Shown here piece after piece: positions 27,089 through 35,584 of a DNA stretch of 64,000 nucleotides; position 1 is the first letter of the stretch, and each line of letters starts with the position of its first letter. Position numbers and translations under genes: made by a program. Under the pieces are notes generated by a model. The model made no database searches and was not told where the DNA came from. It worked only from the letters and a program-made list of their open reading frames with translations. The stretch comes from Spirochaetales bacterium (GTDB lineage Bacteria; Spirochaetota; Spirochaetia; SZUA-6; RPPD01), in contig JAFGGG010000030.1 of assembly GCA_016930675.1 (NCBI GenBank), positions 18,479-82,478 on the forward strand, read 5' to 3'.

Positions 27089-28336
27089 ATGAAAAAGAAA
27101 TTATATGTTTTGAACAAACTTATCACTCTTTTAAAAGGGAACATTACTGACTCAAATCCCACCGAACGAGAATTCCGCGCTACCGTGCTTTTTCGTTTTT
27201 TTTTAATTATTGTTATTTATTTTGTGGTTGATGTGCGTGAGAATATTCCCGATTGGATGTATCTGGCATTTAAAAATGCAGCCTATCCGTTATTCATCTA
27301 TAACGGACTGCTTTTTATTTTTTATAAAAAGATAAACAAGGTGCTTTCCAAAATACCTGTCTTAATATTTATCGATCTGTTTATAAGCGTCGGTTTAATG
27401 CTCATAGGTGCGGGCTGGCGCAATTCGTATTTCGGATATACCCTTACGACGATTATACTTTTTACCATATTTTTGAAAATAAAGGGGGCCTGGTTTTCCA
27501 CCATCATGCTTATCCTTGTGAGTTTGATCAAAGAACCCTCAGCAGAGGGTATAGATATGCTGTCATTCAGTGTTTCCAATATGGATATGCGTCTGGGGGC
27601 TGCTTCAGCCTATATAGTTGCCGGGGTGATAATCGGGTACTTTCGCTATTTATTGGATAAAATAAGACAGTTGTCACGGGAGCGCATCGCGGAAACACGG
27701 AAAGCTGCCGTGATGGAACAAAAAATGAAACTGGCGCTTGATTTACATGATAATATTAAATCAAAGATTAATGCTATAGTGCTGCTCTATAATCCACTGC
27801 TCAAACGACTTTTTAAAAAGCATTCCGAAGATCAAGAGGATTTGCTGCGCTTGTGGAAATGGCTCTATTATTTACAAACAGAAACCATGCGTTTTTTCAT
27901 ATCACTTAAATCCGAACACCACATAGAAAATACTTCTTTTGAGCTTATGGCTTTGATAAGAGACGAGATCTCTCTTTTTTCCGAAATTACCCGTTTTTCG
28001 TGGAGTTTTGAATCTGAAGTCGGGAACCTATTTCTTCCCATCAAGCTGAAGCAGAGTCTTTTGCAATTTATAGGTGAAAGTATGTTGAATGCCTGGAAGC
28101 ATTCCGGAGTAAAACAGGGAGTAATAAAGCTGGAAAAACAAGCCGAAAGTTCTGTTTCGCTTTCAATTGCGGAAAACGGTAAGGGATTTATCTTGACCGA
28201 TGATTTACTTACAAGTTATTCAGGAATTCACAGTCTCCATATCAGAGCCGAGGAAGTAAAGGGCCGCTTGAAAATAGAAGCTGCTCCGGGCGCCGGGTGC
28301 AGGCTTACGCTGAGTATTCCTGTCTATGAGGATTGA
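27089..28336 (+). CDS. NarL-type sensor histidine kinase, integral membrane
   Basis: About 415 residues. Six hydrophobic helices (about residues 30-200) give a membrane sensor with no large external domain. Then a HisKA_3 dimerisation helix with LALDLHDNIKSKINAI, where the His is the phosphoacceptor, and a HATPase domain with N box ESMLNAWKHSG, a variant D box AENGKGF (Glu where Asp is normal), and a G-box region SGIHSLHIRAEEV. The ATG at 27089 is preferred; a TTG at 27053 would add 12 residues, and neither has a clear ribosome-binding site. The response regulator gene follows 98 bases downstream. The stimulus is unknown. Confidence 0.88.
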   Translation: MKKKLYVLNKLITLLKGNITDSNPTEREFRATVLFRFFLIIVIYFVVDVRENIPDWMYLAFKNAAYPLFIYNGLLFIFYKKINKVLSKIPVLIFIDLFISVGLMLIGAGWRNSYFGYTLTTIILFTIFLKIKGAWFSTIMLILVSLIKEPSAEGIDMLSFSVSNMDMRLGAASAYIVAGVIIGYFRYLLDKIRQLSRERIAETRKAAVMEQKMKLALDLHDNIKSKINAIVLLYNPLLKRLFKKHSEDQEDLLRLWKWLYYLQTETMRFFISLKSEHHIENTSFELMALIRDEISLFSEITRFSWSFESEVGNLFLPIKLKQSLLQFIGESMLNAWKHSGVKQGVIKLEKQAESSVSLSIAENGKGFILTDDLLTSYSGIHSLHIRAEEVKGRLKIEAAPGAGCRLTLSIPVYED

Positions 28337-28355
28337 GTATTATTTACTATAGTGT

Positions 28356-28375
28356 GCATGAATAATTGCTCATGC
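28356..28375. promoter_or_regulatory. Palindromic box upstream of the response regulator gene
   Basis: GCATGA (28356-28361), 8 bases, TCATGC (28370-28375): a perfect 6-8-6 inverted repeat. The same CATGA-N8-TCATG pattern with similar flanks (TTACTATA before, AAAAA after) occurs at 29129-29148. Candidate binding site for the adjacent NarL-type regulator. Confidence 0.55.
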
Positions 28376-28434
28376 GAAAAAAATTATTTCAGCATACAAT
28401 AGAGAAAGGAAAAAGTGTCAGCTAAGAGCGTGGT

Positions 28435-29082
28435 ATGAAAGATAAAATCCGTGTGTTTATTATCGAAGACGAATGGATGTGGAGCGAAGCGATCATCTCC
28501 GTATTAAAAAAGAGGAGTGATATCCTGCTTTTGGGTGAGGCAAAGAGCGCGGAGGCGGGCCTTTTAAAGATCAAGGAACTACGGCCGGATATCATATTGA
28601 TGGACATCAGACTTCAGGGCGGTTTAAGCGGAATCCAGGCCACGGCGGAGGTTGTCCGCACTACAAAACATACCAAAGTAATTGTTTTTACCATAGATCC
28701 GGATGAAGAGCATCTCTATGCGGCTATTAAAGCGGGCGCCGCAGGTTATCTTTTAAAAAAAGAAGTAAACGATCCTGAGATACTGATTAAAGCTATTTCG
28801 GAAGTACACAGGGGACAGGCCTTTATCACGCCGGCAGTTACCAGGAAGGTGCTGAACATCATTCGTGAGATAAAGAATCCGGATAACCGTTATAACCTCT
28901 CTAACAGAGAAAAAGAAATATTAAGGCATATGAGTGAGGGAAAACCGAATAAAGAAATTGCCTATGCTTTGGGAATACATGAGCGCACGGTCGCCAATCA
29001 TATCAGCAATATCTTTCGCAAACTGGAGGTGGGCAACAGGGTGGAGGCCGTAAAAAAGGCAAGGGATCAAAAGCTCCTCTGA
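28435..29082 (+). CDS. NarL/LuxR-family response regulator
   Basis: A 215-residue cytoplasmic regulator. The receiver domain (about 1-120) has the acidic pair in FIIEDEW, the phosphoacceptor Asp in IILMDIRLQGG, Thr in VIVFTID and Lys in GYLLKKEV. The LuxR-type helix-turn-helix (about 148-212) contains LSNREKEILRHMSEGKPNKE, then IAYALGIHERTVANHISNIF. It is the partner of the kinase just upstream. Palindromes before this gene and before the gene at 29191 suggest autoregulation and direct control of the downstream exported proteins. Confidence 0.93.
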   Translation: MKDKIRVFIIEDEWMWSEAIISVLKKRSDILLLGEAKSAEAGLLKIKELRPDIILMDIRLQGGLSGIQATAEVVRTTKHTKVIVFTIDPDEEHLYAAIKAGAAGYLLKKEVNDPEILIKAISEVHRGQAFITPAVTRKVLNIIREIKNPDNRYNLSNREKEILRHMSEGKPNKEIAYALGIHERTVANHISNIFRKLEVGNRVEAVKKARDQKLL

Positions 29083-29128
29083 AATCGCGGTATGCCGTGA
29101 TGGGTATAGGAATAAATTACTATAAAGA

Positions 29129-29148
29129 TCATGACTATTTACTCATGA
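29129..29148. promoter_or_regulatory. Second palindromic box, upstream of the EF-hand-like lipoprotein gene
   Basis: TCATGA (29129-29134), 8 bases, TCATGA (29143-29148). It aligns with the box at 28356-28375, including the TTACTATA before and the A-run after. It lies 42 bases before the start codon at 29191, a position fit for an activator or repressor site. Confidence 0.55.
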
Positions 29149-29190
29149 AAAAGTAGGCCGCCGGGGGTACCATCTATAAAGGATAAAATT

Positions 29191-29739
29191 ATGAAAAAAA
29201 ATAGTCCGTGTAGTTTAATAATTTTTATTAATCTGATTTTTGCATTGTTCTGCTGTTCCGATAATCGGTTTTTAAAATATCAATTGACCGTTTATGATAG
29301 TTCTGAAAATAAAGCGGTAGTACATTGTGAATTTACATGTGAGGATTCGAATGACGACGGCATTATTGAGATTGATGAGTTGATTGATTTTAACGAATCC
29401 GGTCCTCACTTGTTTTGGGATTTGGATAAAGAACATACCGAGGGCTGGCGCTCCGAGGTTGATATGAAGAACATGCCGGAGATCATAAATGGATTGAAAA
29501 ATATAGATGTATTTCATTTTGATATTAATGAGTATAACAGGGGAAAATATATTATCAACTATGAAACAGGTACGGGACACGACCTTGCCGTCGGAAAATA
29601 TTTTTTTACGCGGATTGTAAAGATTGGCAATAATGAGGAGCACATAAGAGTTATAAGTTGGATCGGTGACGAAGAGAGGGGGTTGGAAATGGTTGAGCTT
29701 AACTCTGAAAATCTGACCTTAAAGATAGAGAGGCGTTAA
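29191..29739 (+). CDS. Exported lipoprotein with EF-hand-like motif (paralogue 1)
   Basis: A 182-residue protein; the hydrophobic leader ends in a lipobox-like FCC at about residue 21-23. The mature part opens with a beta strand (YQLTVYDSS), then EDSNDDGIIEIDEL near residue 50, with the D-x-N/D-x-D-G-x-I-x-x-x-E spacing of a calcium-binding EF-hand or dockerin-like loop. GWRSEVDMKNMPEII and GLEMV-LNSENLTLKIE follow. The next gene encodes a paralogue of the same length sharing these landmarks. AAGGA lies before the ATG. It is probably periplasmic or surface-anchored; its function is unknown. Confidence 0.8.
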   Translation: MKKNSPCSLIIFINLIFALFCCSDNRFLKYQLTVYDSSENKAVVHCEFTCEDSNDDGIIEIDELIDFNESGPHLFWDLDKEHTEGWRSEVDMKNMPEIINGLKNIDVFHFDINEYNRGKYIINYETGTGHDLAVGKYFFTRIVKIGNNEEHIRVISWIGDEERGLEMVELNSENLTLKIERR

Positions 29740-29783
29740 ATAGTATTGAGCTTGGGAATTTTTTATATAAAAAGGAGTATGTT

Positions 29784-30329
29784 ATGAAAAACGTTATAAA
29801 AGTTATTTTATTGTTTGGGAATTTTCTGTTGTTAACGGCACACGGTTTCAGCGACGGCCCGGTAAGTGAATACAAACTTACGATTTACGGCGGCGGGAAT
29901 GAAGCGTTAGTGACATGTGTATTTTCCTGTCAGGATACAAACAATGACGGTATTATTGAAATAAGTGAATTGAAAGATTTTAAAGAGACAGGCAAGCATT
30001 TATATCCGGTAACTATCGCGGGACAGTCGGGCGGCTGGCGTGCAGCAGTGGATGTGAAGAGTCTGCCTCCCATAATTCATGCAATTGAGGATGTTCGAAT
30101 ATTCCGGTTTAGCGTAAGTGAGTATGAAAAGGGGAATAGTGTTATAGACTATGAAACAAAGACTAAAAATTATTTACGGGTGGGAGCGTATTATTTCATG
30201 CGCATTGTAAGCATAGAGGAGCACGGCAAAAAACTCAGTGTTTTCAGCTGGGTGGGAGACGGAAACCAGGGTCTGGAGCTGACCATGAGAGATACAAAAA
30301 ATCTTACTCTAAAAATTGAAAAACAATAA
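29784..30329 (+). CDS. Exported protein with EF-hand-like motif (paralogue 2)
   Basis: A 181-residue protein with a Sec signal peptide ending near LTAHGFSDG and no lipobox Cys, so it should be released rather than lipidated. It is colinear with the upstream lipoprotein: QDTNNDGIIEISELKDF for the calcium-loop-like motif, GGWRAAVDVKSLPPII, VIDYETKTKNYLRVGAYYF, FSWVGDGNQGLEL and the final NLTLKIEKQ. AAGGAG lies six bases before the ATG. The pair therefore gives one anchored and one soluble form of the same domain. Confidence 0.8.
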   Translation: MKNVIKVILLFGNFLLLTAHGFSDGPVSEYKLTIYGGGNEALVTCVFSCQDTNNDGIIEISELKDFKETGKHLYPVTIAGQSGGWRAAVDVKSLPPIIHAIEDVRIFRFSVSEYEKGNSVIDYETKTKNYLRVGAYYFMRIVSIEEHGKKLSVFSWVGDGNQGLELTMRDTKNLTLKIEKQ

Positions 30330-30352
30330 TTTAAATAATGAAGGAGAAATAC

Positions 30353-31069
30353 ATGAAAACAAATCAAGGCTTGGAGATAAAAGACGGCAAAATATTCATG
30401 AAAGAGGGTGAGGAAGTCCCCTTTTCGGACATTCGGGTGGTGTCCATGGTTCAGCGCGAAGGTTTGGACATGGCTCATTTTTTTTACAGCGGGGGCTCTT
30501 ATTCATATGTCAATCTGGATTTGATCGATAATAAACAGGTAAAAGAGATTTATGATGTAATGATAAATTTGTGGGATGAGATGTCCAAGAACGCGAAACA
30601 CGCGCCCTCGGAAAAGAAAAAGCTAAAAACGCTGGAAGCGTTTGGCTTGTATCTACAGGACTATCAAGGCAATACCATATACACCTCATTGCGTATGCTC
30701 AAAGAGACGGACAATATGGAATTATTGACCAATCTTTATAATTCGCGTTCAGAGAGAAGAAAAAAAATAAAAGAATGGTTGTCCGCGGACCCCGTTATCG
30801 AACTGAAAAACGGAAAATTAAAGTTCAGCAAACAGGGCTGCCAGGTTAAAAAAAGGCTTATTTCATGGGATAAAGTACAGACCATCCAGTTCGAAAAGGT
30901 GAATTTTTCTACCCTTTTCTATGTACTACCCGAAGGGGTAAGCGGCGGCATGTTCAGCTTTAAAAAGAGTTTTTACGCAATTAATATAAACGCCAAAGAA
31001 GCGTATATATACGGTGTGGAGTATTTTTTTTGGAAAACCCTGGCCGATGAGAACTTTTTAGAGAAATAA
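30353..31069 (+). CDS. Cytoplasmic protein of unknown function with two PH-like halves
   Basis: About 238 residues, no signal peptide or membrane span. I use the ATG at 30353 because AAGGAG lies six bases before it; the upstream ATG at 30338 overlaps that site. The N-terminal part (GLEIKDGKIFMKEGEEVPFS) and C-terminal part (VIELKNGKLKFSKQGCQVKK) have a similar strand-turn pattern, suggesting two bacterial PH-like domains around a charged helical linker. This is inferred from pattern only. It follows the EF-hand-like pair by 23 bases and may be the cytoplasmic member of that cassette. Confidence 0.7.
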   Translation: MKTNQGLEIKDGKIFMKEGEEVPFSDIRVVSMVQREGLDMAHFFYSGGSYSYVNLDLIDNKQVKEIYDVMINLWDEMSKNAKHAPSEKKKLKTLEAFGLYLQDYQGNTIYTSLRMLKETDNMELLTNLYNSRSERRKKIKEWLSADPVIELKNGKLKFSKQGCQVKKRLISWDKVQTIQFEKVNFSTLFYVLPEGVSGGMFSFKKSFYAININAKEAYIYGVEYFFWKTLADENFLEK

Positions 31070-31102
31070 CCAGATCGTTTAAATAAAAAATATCCTCTTC
31101 GC

Positions 31103-31131
31103 ATTTACAATAACGCAAATATGTTTTATAC
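31103..31131 (+). promoter_or_regulatory. Promoter of ilvD
   Basis: TTTACA (31103-31108) and TATACA (31126-31131) are separated by 17 bases. The expected start lies about 30 bases before the ATG, which is preceded by GGAGG. I see no leader peptide or attenuator in this gap. Confidence 0.6.
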
Positions 31132-31171
31132 AAATAGAACTACCCAGTAAATATACAATGGAGGCGGAGTC

Positions 31172-33013
31172 ATGAATAAATTCAGAAGCAAAATTACCAC
31201 GGAAGGAAGAACCAGGTCCGGCGCGCGTTCTTTATGGCGGGCTAACGGATTAAAGGATGAAGATTTCGGTAAACCCATTATTGCCATTGTCAACTCTTTT
31301 ACTCAGTTTGTTCCGGGGCACGTGCATTTGCGTGAGATCGGTAAAATGGTCAAGGAGTATGTGGATCAGGCCGGCGGAGTGGGAGTTGAGTTCGATACGA
31401 TTGCTATCGACGACGGTATCGCCATGGGGCATACCGGTATGCTTTACTCGCTGCCTTCCAGGGATCTGATCGCCGACAGTGTGGAGTACATGGTGCAGGC
31501 ACATGTGGCCGATGCCATGATCTGCATTCCCAACTGCGATAAAATAATCCCCGGCATGCTCATGGCGGCCATGCGCTTGAATATCCCCTCTATCTTTGTC
31601 TCGGGCGGACCCATGGAAGCCGGTATTTACATGGGTAAAAAATATGATCTGATCGATGTGATGTTGATGGAGGGTGATGACGGTGTTTCGGATGAGGAGC
31701 TTCTGAAAATAGAAAAGGTGGGCTGCCCCACCTGCGGTAGCTGCAGCGGCATGTTTACCGCCAACTCCATGAACTGTCTTACGGAGGCTCTGGGCATGGG
31801 TCTGCCCTTTAACGGCACCTTGCTGGCAACGCATGTTTTAAGGAGGAACCTCTATCAAAAAGCGGCCAAGCGTATAGTTGCTATGGCCAAGGAATATTAT
31901 GAGCAGGGAAACGATAAGGTTTTACCGCGTTCCATCGCCACGAAACAGGCTTTTGAAAACGCCATGAGTCTGGATATTGCCATGGGCGGATCGACAAATA
32001 CCGTACTCCATCTGCTGGCGGTCGCGCAGGAAGCGGAGGTGGATTTTAGCATGAAAAATATTGACGCGCTTTCCCGCAAGGTTCCTAATATTTGTAAGGT
32101 AGCCCCTTCCTCCCACTATCATGTGGAAGACGTGAACAGAGCCGGCGGCATTTTCGCTATTCTTGGTGAACTGGATAAGGCGGGGCTTATAAATCGAGAG
32201 GCAATTACCGCCTCCGGAACCACAATCTATCAATCCATAAAAGAGCATGATATCAACGGCGGTTATCCTGAACTTACAACTGAAGCCAAAACAATGGCAT
32301 TAGCCGCTCCCAGCGGTAAAAGGACGACCGAGGGCATGTCTCAAGATACCACATATGGCGAAGCGGATGTGGATAGAGTAAACGGTTGTATCCGCGATGT
32401 TGAGCATGCCTACAATAAAGAAGGCGGTTTGGCTGTGCTTTACGGGAATATCGCCTTAAACGGCTCCATTGTTAAAACAGCGGGTGTAGATGAGTCGATT
32501 TATAAGTTTAAAGGCAAGGCTATTGTGTTCGATTCTCAGGAACAGGCGGTGGAGGCAATCCTGGCCAATAAAATACAGGCAGGACAGATAGTAGTGATAA
32601 GATACGAAGGCCCTGCGGGCGGACCGGGTATGCAGGAGATGCTCTATCCTACTACGTATTTGAAATCCAAAAAACTGGGTAAAGTATGCGCTTTATTGAC
32701 CGACGGCAGGTTTTCAGGCGGTACTGCGGGGCTTAGTATCGGTCATATATCACCGGAGGCCGCAGCGGGCGGTCTGATCGGTCTGGTTGAAGACGGCGAT
32801 GAGATTGAAATAGACATACCGAATAGAAAAATAGAGCTTGATGTACCGGCCGCAACGCTTGGAGCGCGTAAGACTGAAATACAGAAAACAGGCGGCTTTA
32901 AACCGAAAAGAGACCGTACGGTCTCCAACGCGCTTAAACTTTACGGTATGTTTGCCACCAGCGCGGACAAGGGCGCAGTAAGAGACTGGGCAAAAGTTTC
33001 GAGTTGCAGCTAA
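31172..33013 (+). CDS. ilvD: Dihydroxy-acid dehydratase
   Basis: A 613-residue cytoplasmic Fe-S enzyme for the third step of valine/isoleucine synthesis: 2,3-dihydroxy-3-methylbutanoate (or -pentanoate) to the 2-oxo acid. Seen: [12 protein letters not shown] at the N-terminus, [35 protein letters not shown] with cluster Cys, [27 protein letters not shown] and [21 protein letters not shown], all IlvD signatures that also fit sugar-acid dehydratases less well. Length matches the long E. coli-type IlvD. No other branched-chain gene lies nearby; it seems to be a single transcription unit. Confidence 0.95.
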   Translation: MNKFRSKITTEGRTRSGARSLWRANGLKDEDFGKPIIAIVNSFTQFVPGHVHLREIGKMVKEYVDQAGGVGVEFDTIAIDDGIAMGHTGMLYSLPSRDLIADSVEYMVQAHVADAMICIPNCDKIIPGMLMAAMRLNIPSIFVSGGPMEAGIYMGKKYDLIDVMLMEGDDGVSDEELLKIEKVGCPTCGSCSGMFTANSMNCLTEALGMGLPFNGTLLATHVLRRNLYQKAAKRIVAMAKEYYEQGNDKVLPRSIATKQAFENAMSLDIAMGGSTNTVLHLLAVAQEAEVDFSMKNIDALSRKVPNICKVAPSSHYHVEDVNRAGGIFAILGELDKAGLINREAITASGTTIYQSIKEHDINGGYPELTTEAKTMALAAPSGKRTTEGMSQDTTYGEADVDRVNGCIRDVEHAYNKEGGLAVLYGNIALNGSIVKTAGVDESIYKFKGKAIVFDSQEQAVEAILANKIQAGQIVVIRYEGPAGGPGMQEMLYPTTYLKSKKLGKVCALLTDGRFSGGTAGLSIGHISPEAAAGGLIGLVEDGDEIEIDIPNRKIELDVPAATLGARKTEIQKTGGFKPKRDRTVSNALKLYGMFATSADKGAVRDWAKVSSCS

Positions 33014-33064
33014 GAGTTTTTTATATTAATAATCCCGAAGGCTAAGTAAAATAACTGCTTAAAC

Positions 33065-33080
33065 CTGACAATATGTTGTC
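33065..33080. promoter_or_regulatory. Palindrome upstream of the GyrI-like gene
   Basis: TGACAA (33065-33070), TATG, TTGTCA (33075-33080) form perfect arms, with TATAAT-like -10 hexamers downstream at 33083-33088 and 33092-33097. It is a possible operator; no well-spaced -35 was found. Confidence 0.35.
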
Positions 33081-33125
33081 ATTTATAATTTATATAATGA
33101 ATTAAGAAATTCTTAAGGAGATTAT

Positions 33126-33584
33126 ATGAATTATAAAGAAGTTCACAAACCAGAGATGAAAATTGTAGGGATAAGTTTAAAAACCACCAATGAAAATGGA
33201 AAAAGCAGCATAGATCAGCCGGCCTTTTGGCATTATTTTATTAATAATAACATTCAGGAAAAAATACCAAATAAAGTTAATCCTACTAATATAATGGGTG
33301 TTTATACTGATTATGTAGGGGATTATACAAAGCCCTTTACGTTTATTATCGGTTTTGAAGTATCGTGTTTTGCTACTGTTCCTAAAGGAATGGTATCGGT
33401 AAATATAATGGCGGGTAGATATGCTTTATTCACAGGTAAAGGTAAAGATAATGTGGAAAAAGTTACCAATACCTGGGAAAAAATATGGCAGTCAGATATT
33501 AAAAGATGCTATAAAACAGATTTTGAAGTATACGATCTAACCGATAAAAAAGCCGACGTTGAAATCTATATTGGTTTCGATTGA
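33126..33584 (+). CDS. GyrI-like/AraC effector-binding-domain protein
   Basis: A 152-residue protein formed by a single SOUL/GyrI-like small-molecule-binding domain: VHKPEMKIVGISLKT at the N-terminus, GVYTDYVGDYTKPFTFIIG in the middle, MAGRYALFTGKG and NTWEKIW, then the closing strand DVEIYIGFD. No DNA-binding domain is attached. Stand-alone members bind hydrophobic ligands or inhibit gyrase, but the ligand here cannot be told. AAGGAG lies five bases before the ATG. It is convergent with the exported TPR protein gene. Confidence 0.85.
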   Translation: MNYKEVHKPEMKIVGISLKTTNENGKSSIDQPAFWHYFINNNIQEKIPNKVNPTNIMGVYTDYVGDYTKPFTFIIGFEVSCFATVPKGMVSVNIMAGRYALFTGKGKDNVEKVTNTWEKIWQSDIKRCYKTDFEVYDLTDKKADVEIYIGFD

Positions 33585-33630
33585 TTTTTCTGCATCTAAT
33601 GGACATCTTAAGCAGAATGATACGTAGACT

Positions 33631-34389
33631 TTAGGCACCGTAATCCACATCCGAGCTGCCCGGATCGAACTGATCAAATTCACTTGGATAGGATAAAAAC
33701 GCTCTGATATAACCATCAATAACTATCAGGTAGAAGCTTTTTATGGTTAAGGTCTCAATCTCTGCGGGTTTATTGAACTCAATATAAACAATATTCCCGA
33801 ATATCTCATACGTGCCTTTTTCAGAGCCGGCTCGCCAATTGATAGTGACTCTTCCGTTTGCATTAAAGCGTATCGAAGCAATGCTAAAATACGGAACATA
33901 TGAGTTTCCCGTTTCCCAGGATTCTTCCTCTATAAGTATTTCACGTATGGAGGTACTGTTACTATCGGGTTTGAAATCGTTAAGAGTCGGTCCCTCCGCA
34001 TAAGGATCTGTCTGGTGCTCATCCATTTTTTCCCGATACCACTTCAAATCCGGGTCAGTGAAGTATTTTGTCCGGTAGTTAGCTCTCAACCGCATACTGA
34101 TGAGCAGATGTTTGGTAATATCCCATTCATAATCAGACCATTTTTTTTCGTCCTGCGCGCATAACAAGGATAGAACACAAGCATAATTATAGTGAGGGTA
34201 AACATAATCGGGATCTTTTTCAAACGAAGCACGGAAGTAATCAAGCGATTCAACATATTTTTTTTGTTCGTATAATTGATAGCCGAGAGTGTTCAATTCA
34301 ACAGCACTCAGGCTTTTATCCACTTCTGCGTTAAGAAGAGAAAAACTGATACATATTACTATAAAAACTAATGAGGATATTTTTACCAA
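33631..34389 (-). CDS. Exported TPR-containing protein
   Basis: A 252-residue protein starting at a TTG at 34389 (AAGGA nine bases upstream) with a Sec signal peptide (about 1-21, ending LLNAEV). Residues about 30-75 form a tetratricopeptide pair (LNTLGYQLYEQKKYVESLDY, then ASFEKDPDYVYPHYNYACVL). The C-terminal part (about 140-245) is rich in beta strands (RFNANGRVTINWRAGSEKG). It lies 12 bases after the next gene upstream, so the two are probably co-transcribed. Function unknown. Confidence 0.78.
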   Translation of the reverse strand: MVKISSLVFIVICISFSLLNAEVDKSLSAVELNTLGYQLYEQKKYVESLDYFRASFEKDPDYVYPHYNYACVLSLLCAQDEKKWSDYEWDITKHLLISMRLRANYRTKYFTDPDLKWYREKMDEHQTDPYAEGPTLNDFKPDSNSTSIREILIEEESWETGNSYVPYFSIASIRFNANGRVTINWRAGSEKGTYEIFGNIVYIEFNKPAEIETLTIKSFYLIVIDGYIRAFLSYPSEFDQFDPGSSDVDYGA

Positions 34390-34401
34390 AATGCGCTTTC
34401 C

Positions 34402-34989
34402 TTATGATTGAAAAATCTCGTTCTTTATATCAGCACTGTCCTTTTTATATTTGTCCGGCAGCTCGGATAGCATCTTTTCATAAATATCAAATAAGAATTT
34501 TTTTGCTCTTTTGCAGTTTGCCACGGCTTCTGAATATTTCTTTTGTTTTACCTGGGTTCTGGCGGAATCCAGGTAGTGATTTGCTTTGGTAAATGCTTCC
34601 AGTACATAGGAATCGCTGACAAACTCTGCCAGTTCAACGGATATCTCGTCGATTAAGTCTTGGGTACGCTTGATGTATTTTTCAGCAAGACTCTTGTAAA
34701 GATCGGTTTGTATGGCGAGGTACTGGTTGAATTTGGCCTTGGCATCGGCATATTTGGCCTGAGCAATTTTGGCTTTTCCCATTTTGATTATATTCAGGCC
34801 TTCCTCGAATTTGGCCAGATCATTGCTGTCGCCGAAGTTTTTCAACGGTACGTCAATCAGTTTTACACCATCGTCGCATTGTTTCATCAGGGCCTGGGCC
34901 TCAGATTTTTCACTGGCGAATAAATAGCCCGCGCAGAAAACACAGATTACGACGCACGCAATTATTATAAAACAGGACCGGTTTTTCAT
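34402..34989 (-). CDS. Exported alpha-helical protein of unknown function
   Basis: A 195-residue protein with a signal peptide or N-terminal anchor (about 7-26, IIIACVVICVFCAGYLFASE). The rest is predicted helical, with repeated Ala/Lys-rich segments such as KMGKAKIAQAKYADAKAKFN and ARTQVKQKKYSEAVANCKRA, reminiscent of TPR-like helix pairs. AGGAG precedes the ATG. It is the first gene of a pair with the TPR protein at 33631-34389, which suggests a shared envelope role. Confidence 0.78.
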   Translation of the reverse strand: MKNRSCFIIIACVVICVFCAGYLFASEKSEAQALMKQCDDGVKLIDVPLKNFGDSNDLAKFEEGLNIIKMGKAKIAQAKYADAKAKFNQYLAIQTDLYKSLAEKYIKRTQDLIDEISVELAEFVSDSYVLEAFTKANHYLDSARTQVKQKKYSEAVANCKRAKKFLFDIYEKMLSELPDKYKKDSADIKNEIFQS

Positions 34990-35100
34990 ATGTTACTCCT
35001 TCACGTTTAATATGCTTTTTATGATATGCAGATTTTTATACTGCTGTCAATGCCGGTTTCAATTCATTATCTTACATTCATAATAACTATACTACATATA

Positions 35101-35583
35101 TCAGTATTTTTCATTTATAAACCTCTTTAATCTTATTCTGTTAAATCTTTGAGTCAAGATACAGGGTACATTGACCGCCAGTGCGTAGACTATCATGATA
35201 ATCCCGACAAAAATGAAATTCCACAAAAAAAATACAGGTGAAACAAAAAAAACAAGCCAATGAGTTAATTCCGCTCTGCAAGTTTCCCGAACAAAGGTGT
35301 TGAGATAAGACAGACTAGAATTCTTCATTCTTGATTTATGAAATCCTTTTTTAAAAAAGACGGCTCCGTCAGGTAACAATCCTTTCCAGTTTTTTATTTT
35401 GAATATTTTTTTATAAATTTGTCCTGATTTCTCCCAACTTCTTTCTTTATACAGCCATGCTTTTTCTTTGAACAAGGTGACGGGAATGCGATAGGTAAGA
35501 TAGGATATACCTAAATGTATGATTAACCAGACGAGAATATCGATAATAATTGTCAGGAATGTGGATACATATAATATTCGCAT
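35101..35583 (-). CDS. CrtO-like glycosyl-4,4'-diaponeurosporenoate acyltransferase
   Basis: A 160-residue membrane protein resembling staphylococcal CrtO, which acylates the glucose of the carotenoid glycoside in the last step of staphyloxanthin synthesis. Shared landmarks are YRIP near residue 30, WEKSGQIYKKIFKIKNWK, the signature RETCRAELTHW at about 107-117, and VNVPCILTQRFNRIRLKR at the C-terminus. Two to three hydrophobic segments place it in the membrane. It begins one base after the stop of the CrtQ-like gene, so the two act together. The natural lipid acceptor here is unknown because no carotenoid synthesis gene is in the window. Confidence 0.85.
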   Translation of the reverse strand: MRILYVSTFLTIIIDILVWLIIHLGISYLTYRIPVTLFKEKAWLYKERSWEKSGQIYKKIFKIKNWKGLLPDGAVFFKKGFHKSRMKNSSLSYLNTFVRETCRAELTHWLVFFVSPVFFLWNFIFVGIIMIVYALAVNVPCILTQRFNRIRLKRFINEKY

Positions 35584-35584
35584 A

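Noticed and set aside
31250..31834. 194-codon minus-strand frame opposite ilvD
   Set aside because: His/Gly-rich shadow of the well-conserved IlvD coding sequence.
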